Below are positions 12,101-20,749 of a stretch of 64,000 bases of DNA, in pieces. Numbering within the stretch: the first letter of the stretch is position 1; the number at the start of each line of letters is the position of its first letter. Where the stretch lies: the NCBI GenBank assembly GCA_035610835.1, contig CM069452.1, positions 65,010,919-65,074,918 on the forward strand, written 5' to 3'. Both the position numbers and the translations under genes were made by a program. The notes under the pieces were generated by a model. It ran no database searches, had not been told where the DNA came from, and worked only from the letters and a program-made list of their open reading frames with translations. Origin of the DNA: Ophiura sarsii (lineage: Eukaryota > Echinodermata > Ophiuroidea > Amphilepidida > Ophiuridae).

Positions 12101-14804
12101 CAATTGGAATGTGTGTTAAGAATACTGTCAAAAAGAGATGATCTTTATTTATGTAAATCATTCAAACAGAACTATACATGTTGGAGTGTACCTGTAGGTT
12201 ATGGGTCACTCCTGAATATTATGAGGCCTTGGACTCCTACTCAAGAAAGTCACACCTACCCCAATCAATCGTAACTCTATAACTCTATAACTCTATATTT
12301 GATTGTTCCCATTTTAACAGTGTCTCCTGACTATGCAGTGTCGCACCTCAATCTAGCTTCATGCCTCAAGTTGACAGTGATTGCACCAGGTACACCAACC
12401 AGAAAAAAGGGATATGTACATGTGTGCACAGTTATTGTATGCCTTCTGTTTACATGTGTTGTTCAAGATTCATTGTACTTCATAACACATGTGTAATGGC
12501 ATCACAATTGAAGATACCACCGCACGAGGAGAATTCTTCATGGCGTGATAGTTTACCATTCTGGAATAATGTGCAAATTTGTGCATTATTTACATATAGT
12601 CATGATTGGTTCAATTATAAGTTTACCTAGCCTTTTGCGTTTGTAGTGTTTGCTTGTACACTTGGCCAATAAGTCCGTGGCCATTCTTCAAATGGCCACC
12701 AATGTTTTTCAGCAAAACCATTTTTCCGCATATGTAGCATATGTCATATTTCTGTAAAATATAAAGAAGTTTATTTTGAATATTATAACAGTTCAGTAAT
12801 ATTTGCTTTCAATGCCATAAAAATGTGGGTTTTCTGCTTATCCCGAAATATCAGAATCCAAATTGATATGCCTGTGCCACAACCTCAATACAACCACCAT
12901 TATATGTGATAGAACTTCCCACACAGTAGCTAGAGACTATGGTACCATGGTATTACAGGAGCATTTTTGCGTCCTTGTCACTGCTGGCAAACAAGTTGTG
13001 CTGTGTATAATTGTTTGCATATTTTAATATGCTGTATTGTTTGCATCTGTAAATACAATTAGAAGGATAATGACTGCATATCAGTTGTTTAGAGGTAATT
13101 GTGAAGAATCAAAACATTTTCACTTTACATCCGATGAATTGCACGAGGGCATGGCCCAAGGGAAATTCAAAAAAAACTGATCAGAGTCATCCTGATTCAA
13201 AAACATGGGTAATTTAAGGCAAATTTATTTGTTGAAATGTTACATCAATCAATGAACTTTTGAACTCATGACCTGTTCATCATAGCAATATCTCCCTATT
13301 GACAAACGTATTTGTTTTTGATGTTTGTAAAGTCTGATTTCGTATCTTTTTCTTTCTGTTAATTGAAATGGTCATTGAATGAAACTTGACTATACATGTA
13401 CTTCAGTAATCATTAAGAAGGTACACTTTACATCAATTTAATCATGCCTCACCCATTACAAATCGATCAATCTGATCAAAAATTGAAATATCTCTGATAT
13501 CACAGATAACCCGGCCATAAGAATTACTTAAACATTCGTAATAGCTGTTAAAGGATGAGAGTTACACTATATTTGATTTATGATCAAAATATAAAAATGA
13601 ATACAAGGTTATAACACTGGATAATTTAAATACATTGTATAATATTTGGTTCTTTCATCTAAAATGTTCTTCACAACTGTGAATGTAGACGTCATGTTGG
13701 CAATTTGTACATCTCGGCCTAAATTCCCGCTAGTCCTGGGTCCTCTATAGCGCCGTGGTTGCAATTGATAAATGCATAACAATCTCATAGTAAATACAAA
13801 GTCATTGTTTTAAGATATTTAAGGTCACCTTTTCAGTCCCCTCCATCGTGCTGTCTTTCACATCTGCTGCTGCTGCTGCTGTTTTATGCTGTAATAACAC
13901 AAAGCAAATTTAATTTGTCAATGGGGATATTGTGACCCACTTTTCTTATATTTTTATTGTATTCTTTTTTTATCTCTCCAAGGGCAAAAATAATCCAAGC
14001 TTAGCGTTTTTAAATGGTGCCCAGAAAACTTTCGCAATTACACAAAACAATTAAGCATGCATTTTCTTGGAACATGTTGCATATTTGTTAAATCCAAGTT
14101 GTGAATTTACCTCTATGTCTATCTCCATCATCTCTTCTCCCTTGCTCCCTTCGTCCTCGCTGTCCTCGTTATCCTGAAATAAATATTATCTGTAATTGTC
14201 AATGGTAATTATTATGTAGCAGGTGTGGTTTTGGGTGTCAAGAGGCAATTTGGGTGTGAAGCAACACACACGCATTTATTGACTTACAAGTTAAACATGA
14301 ATAAAATTGTAAATCGAGATATGTATATAGCCTGTGAACAATTTAACTGACCATTCATGATTTGAACCTGGACTAGAGATCCAGAGGTCATGGGTTCAAA
14401 TTATGGATGGTCAGTAAGTGTATGTTTCCGTGATATTATAGTACTGTATGACATGAGAATTCTAAAATTGACAGTGAAAATATTCTATTTCAGGTATTCA
14501 TATTATGTAATTTAGTCAAAATATGTTTGCATGTCCCCACCCCCCCCCCCCCCAAAAAAAATGGTGCGCATAAAGCTTTTGCAATAACACAAAACAAGTA
14601 TGGATGTGTTAGATTCGCAGAAATGAGTTATGTATCTGACTGTAATTGATGAAATTTTAGGAGAAATGCATTGTTTTACATTATTGTAGGCAGTTTCTTG
14701 GGACATGTTGCATAACTGTTAAATCCAAGTTGTGAGTTTACCTCTGCAGCCCTCTCCATCATCTCTTCTCTCTTGCTCTCTTCATCCTCGCTGTCCTCGT
14801 TATT
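1..14804 (-). CDS. Multi-exon zinc-finger / tyrosine-recombinase-like gene (3' end outside window)
   Basis: Gene model rebuilt by hand from acceptor/donor sites and codon phase. Coding order: 14804-14742, 14173-14111, 13888-13829, 12751-12627, 12042-11948, one exon not found, 10433-10340, 9084-8910, 8449-8340, 6140-6069, 5377-5205, 4634-4326, 3153-2995, probably 1842-1345, then 871-832, 401-364 and 100-1. All joins except the one around the missing exon keep the frame with canonical GT..AG introns. The product has an acidic/Ala-rich N-terminus, two C2H2-like fingers, a helical linker like a recombinase core-binding domain, an integrase-type catalytic core (Arg, Lys, Arg, His, Tyr in order) and a Myb-like tail. 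Tyrosine recombinases cut and rejoin DNA through a 3'-phosphotyrosine. In animals such genes come from Crypton or related elements and often act in the nucleus as DNA-binding proteins. The start codon was not located. Whether it is an active element or a host gene is open; many spliced introns favour a host gene. Confidence 0.82.
364..401 (-). CDS. Short exon in the C-terminal Myb-like tail
   Basis: 38 nt, acceptor CATTGTACAG, donor GTAAGT. It encodes REAEIIQKAYTG and ends in phase 0, continuing in frame into the exon at 100. Confidence 0.68.
832..871 (-). CDS. Short linker exon (recombinase-like gene)
   Basis: 40 nt, acceptor CCATTACAG, donor GTAAAT. Phase 0 start; encodes DQYQHSTPKKMSA and leaves one base that makes a Glu codon with the exon at 401. 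Support comes from the exact phase match on both sides. Confidence 0.65.
940..1160 (-). repeat. Dispersed repeat, family D (copy 1)
   Basis: Shares blocks such as AATTGCCTGCTGACATCAAAA, trimmed here to its core TTGCCTGCTGACATC, and the TTTAGCACACACGC end with segments at 18640-18990 and 23690-23990. It lies in an intron of the recombinase-like gene. No protein is recognised in it. Confidence 0.5.
1203..1320 (+). mobile_element. Degenerate tRNA-derived SINE
   Basis: Aligns with the SINE at 61113: the A-box-like GTGTAGTGGATAACATGCAG, the GTCCAACAT segment and the TGGGCAAGGTAC block are kept in order, while the B-box is mutated (AAGTTCTATCCCC). It is an old intronic insertion. Confidence 0.6.
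1345..1842 (-). CDS. Candidate exon of 28-residue Ala/Gln repeats
   Basis: 498 nt, 166 codons, open without stops in the frame set by the upstream exon. An acceptor (GTGAACAG) and a strong GTGAGT donor both give phase 0, so it would insert cleanly between the exons at 3153 and 871. It holds about five copies of an 84-bp unit encoding KEQRSTADAAAAAAATQQQL then LQPGASTS, followed by 29 non-repeat codons. The CAG-rich unit is open in several frames, so openness alone is weak evidence. The alternative is an intronic minisatellite. Ala/Gln tracts are common in nuclear regulatory proteins. Confidence 0.45.
1432..1850. repeat. 84-bp tandem repeat (CTG/CAG-rich), about five copies
   Basis: Unit starts (GGAGGTGCTTGCTCCTGG) fall at 1432, 1516, 1600, 1684 and 1768, an exact 84-bp period. 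Each unit holds a (CTG)6-7 run except the last, which has fewer. Because 84 is a multiple of three, copy-number change would not shift a reading frame. It overlaps the candidate exon 1345-1842. Confidence 0.95.
2239..2730. mobile_element. MITE-like TIR element in intron
   Basis: Left end GGGCCGTATTCTCGTACTAA and right end GTACAAGAATATGGGCC form imperfect terminal inverted repeats, extended inward by AAACATGGTTTTA / TTAAAACCATGTTT. About 490 bp, no recognisable transposase. No clear target duplication was seen. Confidence 0.65.
2995..3153 (-). CDS. Catalytic-core exon with His and nucleophilic Tyr
   Basis: 159 nt, 53 codons, phase 0 to 0, acceptor CTATCTGCAG, donor GTTAAG. It reads VWLTNNQEYIQSTSRHLMHS then TATAQKHYLDHR. 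The HLMHSTATAQKHY segment matches the last recombinase box (LxHs..tA...Y), giving the third-position His and the Tyr nucleophile. It is followed by a charged helix (EAIHAVQKMDEAKAES). Confidence 0.87.
3526..3924. mobile_element. MITE with perfect 29-bp inverted ends
   Basis: Positions 3526-3554 and 3896-3924 are perfect reverse complements (core GGTCGTCCGTTTATATGGGT). The interior has no recognised coding capacity, so it is a non-autonomous DNA element of about 400 bp, lying between recombinase-gene exons. Confidence 0.75.
4326..4634 (-). CDS. Catalytic-core exon with Lys hairpin and second Arg
   Basis: 309 nt, exactly 103 codons, phase 0 to 0, acceptor TTTATTACAG, donor GTAAGT. It contains VPFVFLNTKGKRI, fitting the beta-hairpin with the catalytic Lys, and ends with KFSASRVRHFNETQ, the box carrying the second catalytic Arg. 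The usual His-x-x-Arg His is a Ser here, which also occurs as Ser/Thr in related animal integrase-like proteins (from memory). No stop interrupts the exon. Confidence 0.85.
5205..5377 (-). CDS. Catalytic-core exon with first active-site Arg
   Basis: 173 nt, acceptor TACCTGCCAG, donor GTGAGT, ends in phase 0. It contains IVQLMLRNATRSDAISNMTL followed by EEVDNLYFDPSTQTRVIP. The ATRSDAISNMTLEEV segment corresponds to the box with the first catalytic Arg of tyrosine recombinases (Arg followed by a small/acidic residue and then a 'nMtl.E' strand, as in other animal integrase-like proteins). This family assignment rests on remembered motif patterns. Confidence 0.85.
5425..5776. mobile_element. TTAA-flanked MITE, family A (copy 1)
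   Basis: TTAA at both ends, then inverted AGGTAGAT...ATCTACCT. About 350 bp and nearly the same as 15229-15593. TTAA target use is typical of piggyBac-type elements; the assignment is inferred from the termini only. It lies just upstream, in the coding direction, of the recombinase exon at 5205-5377. Confidence 0.75.
6069..6140 (-). CDS. Short exon before the catalytic core
   Basis: 72 nt, acceptor CCTTTTCAG, donor GTAGGT. The only frame that joins both neighbours reads EQMTIEEHDTFITKSTQLML then TFE. It enters with two bases and leaves one, which completes a Glu codon with the exon at 5377. Confidence 0.75.
7098..7500 (-). mobile_element. tRNA-derived SINE
   Basis: On the minus strand from about 7500 it starts GGGAGAGCGTGTTGGCGCAG with A-box TGGCGCAGTGGTAGA and, 30-40 bases later, B-box GGTTCGAAATC. 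The 3' part is the AGGCGCTATATAAATACTG motif known from many marine-animal repeats, ending in a (TTA)n tail. It is not a tRNA gene: no acceptor stem closes after the B box. Confidence 0.8.
8340..8449 (-). CDS. Core-binding-domain exon (recombinase-like gene)
   Basis: 110 nt, acceptor TCTTCCACAG, donor GTGGGT. It reads ALDRLAANKNHAPPTMKFYC, then SQLTHLFSCLAIEQKI, and leaves one base that forms a Val codon with the next exon (6140). Reading continues open past the donor to about 8149, but the phase match to the next exon favours splicing here. Confidence 0.75.
8910..9084 (-). CDS. Helical core-binding-like exon
   Basis: 175 nt, enters with two bases and ends in phase 2 (GGA AG|GTATGTG). It encodes an amphipathic helical region containing METLKTHLLAIGKDTRQTQS and later VRWLLEASNIDIGR. 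The position just N-terminal of the catalytic core and the helix content fit the N-terminal core-binding domain of tyrosine recombinases. Both joins restore codons exactly. Confidence 0.8.
9585..9790. mobile_element. MITE family B (copy 1, degenerate ends)
   Basis: Internal blocks CGAGGAGAATC, AAAGATTCCCGC and GATTCT repeats match 60630-60831 and, inverted, 20398-20563. The terminal CAGGGTCAGAA motif is eroded in this copy. Confidence 0.6.
10340..10433 (-). CDS. Linker exon (recombinase-like gene)
   Basis: 94 nt, acceptor AATATTTCAG, donor GTAAGT. In phase 0 it reads KTDRQYRDLITGKHNQHQIK then PKAITGKSAIH, ending with one base of a Thr codon completed by the exon at 9084. It is basic and hydrophilic and lies between the zinc fingers and the helical core-binding region. 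Confidence 0.72.
11368..11753. mobile_element. Foldback element, family C (copy 1)
   Basis: Long inverted arms: GAAATTTCTCTTCTTGAATT at 11369 and AATTCAAGAAGAGAAATTTC near 11750, continuing inward for about 100 bp (TTGAGATATTACACGCTAAT / ATTAGCGTGTAATATCTCAA). The middle has a short G run and no reading frame of note. Related copies are at 15119-15930 and 17715-18090. Confidence 0.75.
11948..12042 (-). CDS. Second zinc-finger-like exon
   Basis: 95 nt, first base completes the previous Arg codon, ends in phase 1 (TCA G|GTAAAC). It encodes RKEREGKIPQIMCPLCQQRL followed by YTKRLDLHLRS, with Cys-x2-Cys and a following His. The last His ligand should lie in the next exon, which was not identified: direct joining to 10433 would hit a stop, so at least one exon between 11947 and 10434 is missing from this model. 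Confidence 0.75.
12627..12751 (-). CDS. First C2H2-like zinc-finger exon
   Basis: 125 nt, enters in phase 0 and ends in phase 2 (GCT AG|GTAAAC). The peptide begins KYDICYICGKMVLLKNIGGH and continues LKNGHG, giving Cys-x2-Cys-x12-His-x4-His, the ligand pattern of a C2H2 finger. It probably binds DNA or protein. The two leftover bases combine with the first base of the next exon (12042) to form an Arg codon. Confidence 0.8.
13829..13888 (-). CDS. Ala-rich linker exon (recombinase-like gene)
   Basis: 60 nt, phase 0 to 0, acceptor TTATTACAG, donor GTGACC. It encodes HKTAAAAADVKDSTMEGTEK, including a five-codon GCA run. It joins in frame to the first zinc-finger exon. The short GCA/CAG tract resembles the larger one at 1345-1842. 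Confidence 0.65.
14111..14173 (-). CDS. Acidic exon, copy 2 (tandem exon duplicate)
   Basis: 63 nt, phase 0 to 0, acceptor ATTTCAG, donor GTAAAT. It encodes NEDSEDEGSKGEEMME-type sequence, about 70% identical to the exon at 14742-14804. The neighbouring intron also matches (for example the AAATCCAAGTTGTGA segment beside both donors), so exon plus flanks were duplicated together. Because both copies keep phase 0, a transcript could carry either or both. Confidence 0.72.
14348..14418. repeat. Short inverted repeat
   Basis: ACTGACCATTCATGATTTGA and TCAAATTATGGATGGTCAGT face each other around a short loop. It lies in the intron between the duplicated acidic exons and may be a small foldback element. 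Confidence 0.5.
14742..14804 (-). CDS. Acidic exon, copy 1 (recombinase-like gene)
   Basis: 63 nt, phase 0 to 0, between a TTTATTTCAG acceptor and a GTAAAC donor. It encodes 21 residues rich in Asp, Glu and Ser, with core NEDSEDE followed by EEMMER. It is the most upstream exon that can be supported; no initiator Met was found further upstream. The exon and its flanking intron sequence are duplicated 631 bp downstream in the coding direction (14111-14173). Acidic stretches of this kind are common in nuclear proteins. Confidence 0.7.
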
Positions 14805-15118
14805 CTGAAATAAATTGTACTCAACTGTCATTACAGTATTACGTGTGTTAGAGTAATGCCAGGGGTAGGCATACACGTATTTTCGTGACATAAATGTGTA
14901 TTGAGCATGAGATAGTTGAAACACACCTAAATCCATGTGTGTAATGCATTGGTTTCACCAATCAGATGTCAACTTCTAGAAATACTAAACTTTGTACCGA
15001 AAGAAGCAACTACTAATACTATAATTGCTGTGATACACTTGATATCTCATAGCACATCGGTGGTGTATCATATACCAGAGTGTGTCTAAACAGTAAACAA
15101 GACATAAGTCCTCAAAAT
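14805..15118. other. No gene seen
   Basis: AT-rich sequence upstream of the first supported recombinase-gene exon. Short open stretches lack splice or motif support. The true 5' end of the gene may lie in or beyond this region. Confidence 0.4.
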
Positions 15119-15930
15119 AAGTAAATGACCAGGTAATAAATATATTCTAAACTCCAAAACTATAGCTCTTACGTAAACATATTAATTTATAAAGTTGTAT
15201 GAGACATACCGTATTGTTCAAAGATCGGTTAAAGGTAGATATTCCGATTTTCAACTTGAAGTTTTCTATTCTACATGAAAGGTCATCCTTAAAAACGTCG
15301 TGTCCCAAAATTTGAGATGCATATGATAGCTATATGGTTCTTATTTTAGACGCACAAGATGCTGTGATCTGTACCCATTGAGTAGTAGGCCTACACAAAC
15401 TATAAAGGTGGTAACCACCATTCGCGGTAATTCAACGCTATTTCGTCGATTTCTCTGTCATATTATACCGAATTAGGCCGTCAAATTTCAGTATGACGAT
15501 GAGAAAAATACGAGCTTTCATATGATATGAAAATCTCCGTATGTTTGAAATAATTCTGTGTTACGAAAATGTGATCGGGTCATCTACCTTTAATAATCAA
15601 GAACACTACATTAATTAAAATGATAGAACAAAGTGCAGTTTACATTTTCACACTTGGGTTATGAACTCGCATGAGTCACGCAGGACCGTGTGACAGGTAT
15701 GTGTATGGGCTGCATTCAATTGAAGTATCACCGGTCCTCATCTTACTATTGACCGGCGAGTTGTCGTCGCTACCAGATAATCAATTATCAGTTCAAGACT
15801 GCGTGTAGACGAACAAAATATTAAAATGAAAAAAAGACTTTGTTTCGGTTTTGGGCACATGCATAACTGACTGATCTGAATGATTATTCATTAAATCTGC
15901 ACGTGTAATATCTCAAATTGAAGAAAAGAG
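15119..15930. mobile_element. Foldback element, family C (copy 2, interrupted)
   Basis: The left flank (GACCAGGTAATAAA...ATAAAGTTGT) and right end (CACGTGTAATATCTCAAATT) match the family-C copies at 11368 and 17715. The family-A MITE at 15229-15593 sits inside, which suggests nested insertion. The arms are more diverged than in the other copies. Confidence 0.5.
15229..15593. mobile_element. TTAA-flanked MITE, family A (copy 2)
   Basis: Same TTAA + AGGTAGAT / ATCTACCT ends as 5425-5776 and close similarity throughout. The high identity of the two copies suggests fairly recent activity. A third, decayed relative is at 35512-35815. Confidence 0.75.
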
Positions 15931-16320
15931 ATGTCCTTTTTAATATTTTACGATACGATATTATTTACCAGGACAGTAGCCTATGTTACCAGTGAACTGA
16001 GATAAATCCCCATGTTTAATTACTGTCCATGCTTCCGTTTAAAGAGGCAGCGGACTCCACAAGAAACAGGTCAAAAATTGACATTCCAAAGTTTGTACGC
16101 GCTTTTTAACTTGAGAAAATGTCTCCCCGAGGTCCTTTTACTAATTTAGATTACTGGAAAGCCTACATATAGGTCCGCTCGTGTTATTTACCCTAAAGAT
16201 AATTAAAAATTATGATTATTATCAACTTTACAATGCTATAATAATAAAAATAAACAGGCATTTAAAAGACGCATTTCAAATCGCAAGGAAACACAATGCG
16301 CCGCACAAAGATAAAATCAA

Positions 16321-16437
16321 TCAATTAAAAAATTTAATTTAAAAATTTAAAATTTAAAAATTTAAAATTTGAAATTTTAAAATTTAAAATCTAAAAATTT
16401 AAAATTTAAAAATTTAAAATTTAAAATTAAAAATTAA
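16321..16437. repeat. AAATTTAA-type low-complexity repeat
   Basis: Irregular runs of AAAATTTAAA units over about 115 bp. No coding or structural signal. Confidence 0.85.
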
Positions 16438-17714
16438 GAATACGCAATAATTTCACAATTACTTGCAGTTATAGGCGAGTTATTATTATAGGCCTAACAT
16501 TCAGATGGCTGAAACGCATTATGATATTACGCCTGACATGCAGTTTAATTTATTCTACTAGTTTTAAAGCATCTTTAGTGACATGAGTGAACCCCAAAAG
16601 GACCCGCCCTACTCTGGGCCTACTGTGGTCCATCATTAAATAAAAATTCCATTGAAATGGAATGGGGGCGATCCAAGAGAAAGAAGCATGTTTTGTAACC
16701 AAACATCTGTTTCATACCAAAATACCAGGGAAAAGTGTGTATGTATTTTCTATAATTCAAACCAAAAAAAGAATCAAAACACCGCAGTCTAAAAATAGTA
16801 TAGGAAACCAATAAAGTTGATTTGTGTGCATGGAGGGGAGGGGGGGGGGGGGGGGGGGGGGATACAGTCTGAAGAACAATCTAGGTATATATGACCTTGG
16901 TCAAACAAGATAAGCTAGTCAAACAAGATAAGCTATTATGTCTCTCTGCTGGGAGTAGCACATCTCTAATCAACTAAACAAATATAGCTTTGACTCCAGC
17001 ACAGACTGCGGGTACTGTTGAAACTGCATAGGTACATGTAATTTACAAAGACTACAAACATGGCGGCCCCCAATTATGTCTAGACCAAAATGTGTAAGTT
17101 TTTGCAATCTCATGCTATAAGGGTGGCTTCGCCCCCCCCCCCCCCCCCCCCCCCCAAAAAAAAACACACAAAAACAAACCCCAAACAGATCAGTAGAAAT
17201 AACAATAATAAACATATTAACTCCCTGGTCATTAGGTCATAAATTAAGTTGGTATAAATAAAAGTTACACTTTGTAAAGAGAGAGGAAATTCACCAATTC
17301 CGATTCAAATCAACATAACTTTTATTGTATACATCTGATCTACACGAAGTTAACTATAGGAAGCTATTACTACAAGGATACCAGATTTGTAAATATCGTG
17401 TGATATTATACAGGGTGTGCATTAATTATACAGGGTGTAACATAAGAAGAACATATATTTTTTATTTTTTATATAACCAAATTATTGTTTTTCTCTACAT
17501 GTATTTATATTAAAAACAAGTTTGGTAGTAAGAAGGCTAGAAGGGATATAAAGGGTTTCACTAAAAAAAAACAAGTCGGCCAATCATCCCTACAGGGTCA
17601 GGGAGCCCACATGTCGATTATACAGTCATCAAAAAAGTAACTATACAGGGAATAAATGGGCTTCTAACTCTAAGAATATATATCCTACCTAAAGATATTA
17701 AATTATAAAGTTGT

Positions 17715-18090
17715 TGAGAAATTTATCTTCTTTAATATGAGATATTGCACGCTAAGATCGATTCAATATTGAAGAAGTGACAATCCAAAATGTAAGGTAA
17801 AGTCACAATTTCATTTTCACATTTTACATTTCAACACGGGGGAGAGTATGACAGGTAGCGTGTGTGTGGCGTATCGATCCATCGGAACAATACGGCCGAC
17901 TGTCTAACCTGCGCATGCATCCCCCAATTGCATTACCGGTAATCGATAAGGTACCCGTAGATGGGTCCGCGTGTAGAAAATAAAAATGTGAAAATGAAAA
18001 TCGGACTTCACCTTACATTTGGGAGTGTCATTTCCTCAATAATCACCCAATCCTAGCGTGCAATATCTCATATTAAACAAGATGAATTAG
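17715..18090. mobile_element. Foldback element, family C (copy 3)
   Basis: Inverted arms GAGATATTGCACGCTAAGAT and CCTAGCGTGCAATATCTCAT, similar to 11368-11753, including the central GTATGACAGGTAGCGTGTGTG-like core. No reading frame of note. Confidence 0.7.
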
Positions 18091-18094
18091 ATAT

Positions 18095-18182
18095 TAGACA
18101 AATTAATGCACACTCGCTGATGTGATGTGTGAATAATGGCACGACCCAGCAGGGGAGTACTTTTGTGAGTATATCAACATTT
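18095..18182 (+). repeat. Short dispersed repeat, family E
   Basis: Block beginning TAGACAAATTAATGCACACT and ending GTGAGTATATCAACATTTG. Related blocks occur at 19195-19312, 20208-20312, 26003-26099 and 26146-26272, and the end alone at about 3236-3256. Probably part of a transposon family; no coding. Confidence 0.6.
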
Positions 18183-18639
18183 GACACGTGGACCCATTTC
18201 ACACGTTTGTCCACGAGATACCCAAAATGTGTCTCTCATTCAAATTTGGAAACTTTAGTTCATTTATGATGTCATTGGAATTTGATGCATCATTTCTTGT
18301 TTACATGTGAGTTAGCATAATCATACCCATGCCATGAAAGCGTATAATGTTCAAAATTTTAATAAAAACTGACATTTTTCATTTTTTTGTTGGCGGAATA
18401 TTCAAATATGAAAATGCAACGTGTGCCATTTCTAATGAAATTCACTGTGCTCGTGGACAAACAGGTAAATTTGGTTGTGCAGCAAATAGGGTCACCAAAG
18501 ACAAACGAAAAAAGGCGATCAAATTTCATTTTTTCACATAAAGTTAGGATTAAATACATCATTCTTGCAACGTTTAAAAAGTTTTAAAATTCATTTTGGT
18601 TTTGAAAACAAAATGGCTTCTTTCCACTATTGCAGCCTT

Positions 18640-18990
18640 TTTGACTCACCCTGTAGGGTGAATTCAGCCATAACCAATCAAATTGCCTGTTGTCATCAAA
18701 AACCACACCAACTATATAAGAATAGTATTATTTCGAACTATCTAAAATAAATTAATGATTACAGGTCATTCTTATATAGTGTGTATGGTTTTGAATGTCA
18801 TCGCGTTTGCGTGTCCATACAAAGTCGCCAGCGTATGCGTTAAACGCAGCGTTGCCATGTGTGCATGTGCTAAAGACTACATGATTGATTCGAAGCAGGA
18901 TGTTGGGAAACAGCTCGCTGGGTTTGCCGATTTTATGAATGGGGAAATTTGTTGTTGTTTGATTAAAATAAATCTAACACAATGATTATT
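18640..18990 (+). repeat. Dispersed repeat, family D (copy 2)
   Basis: Contains AACCAATCAAATTGCCTG, CATCGCGTTTGCGTG, AAGTCGCC, GCAGGATGTTGGGAAACAGC, all shared with 23690-23990. Starts beside TGACTCACCCTGTA, a mariner-like end motif. Confidence 0.6.
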
Positions 18991-19194
18991 TTACAATAAA
19001 AGATAAAAAATAACCAACAAACTTAATAAGAATGAGAATAAAATATAGTTCTTAGCTGTTTTGCTATATTTGTGTCGTCGTGTATGGCTTCCTGCGGCGA
19101 GCATACATGACTCCAAATATAGTACAGCCTATACATTATAATACCATCATATAAAGCAAAACAACTAAGAACTATGTTATTCTCTAAATACATG

Positions 19195-19312
19195 CGTATG
19201 TGTTGTTTTGAGGGAAATTAGACAAATCAATGCACACACGCTGATGTTGATATGCGAATAAAGGCACGACCCCAAGGGAAAGTGCTGATGTGATCATATC
19301 GAAATTTGCCCA
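19195..19312 (+). repeat. Short dispersed repeat, family E
   Basis: GTATGTGTTGTTTTGAGG...AATCAATGCACACACGCTGA...GAATAAAGGCACGACC; see 18095-18182 for the family. Confidence 0.6.
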
Positions 19313-19440
19313 AGTGCATTAATTTTTCTAATTTTATCATTAACCTATAATTCATACAAATCAAAATTCACAATTTGAGCATAATTTGTATCTATGTAAA
19401 AACCATATGAAAACATGATTATGTTAGACCTATCAGTCTA

Positions 19441-20118
19441 TACAGGGCGAGTCAAAAATAAGTTGTACGGGAATGAATATATGTTTAAAAATAGACCAAA
19501 CAAATTTGACAAACCAATGAGACACGTATGCAAAGACCAACCGATTCCGCTCATATGACAAAAGAAATCATTGAAATCGATCAATTATATCAGGAGCTAT
19601 GCCTGTTTTAAAAAAACACACCCTTTTTTAGCTGTCCACGAAACGCTTAATTCTCTTGATATCTACCCACTCTTAAGTGGGCAGCAAAATGTACACACTG
19701 TCATTCATAAACAAATAAGATTAAAGCCCAGGAGTTTCAAACACAGGTGGGAATGTTGTGCCTAAAATAAATAATCAGTGACTACAATAAGACTTTAACC
19801 TTCTCTTTTTTTATGGATTCTATGATTTTGCATTATGAGGAATAAAACAATTACTTCCTGATAATGATAATGATGAGTTTTAAACATTTTTTAACTTTGT
19901 TCTGTTGTACGTATCGGTGGACAGCTAACAAAAATGGGTTCTTTTAATAAAGTAGCTATAACTCTGGATAGGAATGATCGATTTCAGTCATTCTTTTTTC
20001 ACATGATCGGAAGAATATTCTCGTCAAAATATCGCTTGAGTTTGAGTTCAATTGTCTTTTTCTTTCTCAGGAAAAAAATATTCAAATCCGTACAACTTCT
20101 TTTTTGACTCACCCTGTA
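19441..20118. mobile_element. Tc1/mariner-like MITE
   Basis: Starts TACAGGGCGAGTCAAAAATA and ends TTTTTTGACTCACCCTGTA: imperfect inverted repeats with TA at each outer edge, the target used by Tc1/mariner elements. 678 bp, and no transposase motif (no DDE/D region) was seen, so it is non-autonomous. Confidence 0.75.
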
Positions 20119-20207
20119 TGATGACTTTAAATCCAAGTAATTATTAATTATGAAGATCACCTTGTAAAGAAATTGCGTAAGTGCGTTGGTTAAGGGTCAA
20201 TAAAATG

Positions 20208-20312
20208 CATATGTATTGTTTCAAGAAAAATTAGACGTGTCAATCCATGCATGCTGATGTTGATGTGCGAATAACCGGGGTAGTGATATTGTGAGTATAT
20301 CAACATTTGTGA
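20208..20312 (+). repeat. Short dispersed repeat, family E
   Basis: GTATTGTTTCAAGAAAAATTAGAC...GTGAGTATATCAACATTTGT; related to 18095-18182. Confidence 0.55.
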
Positions 20313-20397
20313 AAGTGAATTGATTTTTCTATTTTTTCAAGAATCAAAACATACACATGTATAATTGACCTAATACTAATTCATACACGACACTATC

Positions 20398-20563
20398 ATG
20401 GTCAGAAGTTCGTCAGAGATTGCGAGAATACATTTAGATTCTTTGTAGTGCGTTAGACAGATAATTTACGAGAACCAACTTAGATTCTCGCAACTTTTCA
20501 TGGTGGGAATCTTTTTGCGAAAATCGATTCTCAGATTCTCCTCGAATTTTATACCCTGATTTC
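20398..20563 (-). mobile_element. MITE family B (copy 2, inverted)
   Basis: Starts GGTCAGAAGTTCGTC and ends TCCTCGAATTTTATACCCTG, the family-B ends in opposite orientation to 60630-60831. Interior GATTCTCG blocks match. Confidence 0.6.
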
Positions 20564-20749
20564 TACACCAAATCAAAATTCACAATTTGATCGTCCTTTT
20601 GGGCATAATTTTGTTATACCCTACACACCAACATTGGTAGTAAGCGTCGTTCTTAAAAATCATGCACTATGAATACCTCTGTGAAGGGTATAACAGAATT
20701 ACTCCTTATTTTGATATATGTAATAAAGAAAAAGAGGCACTTGCAAAAA

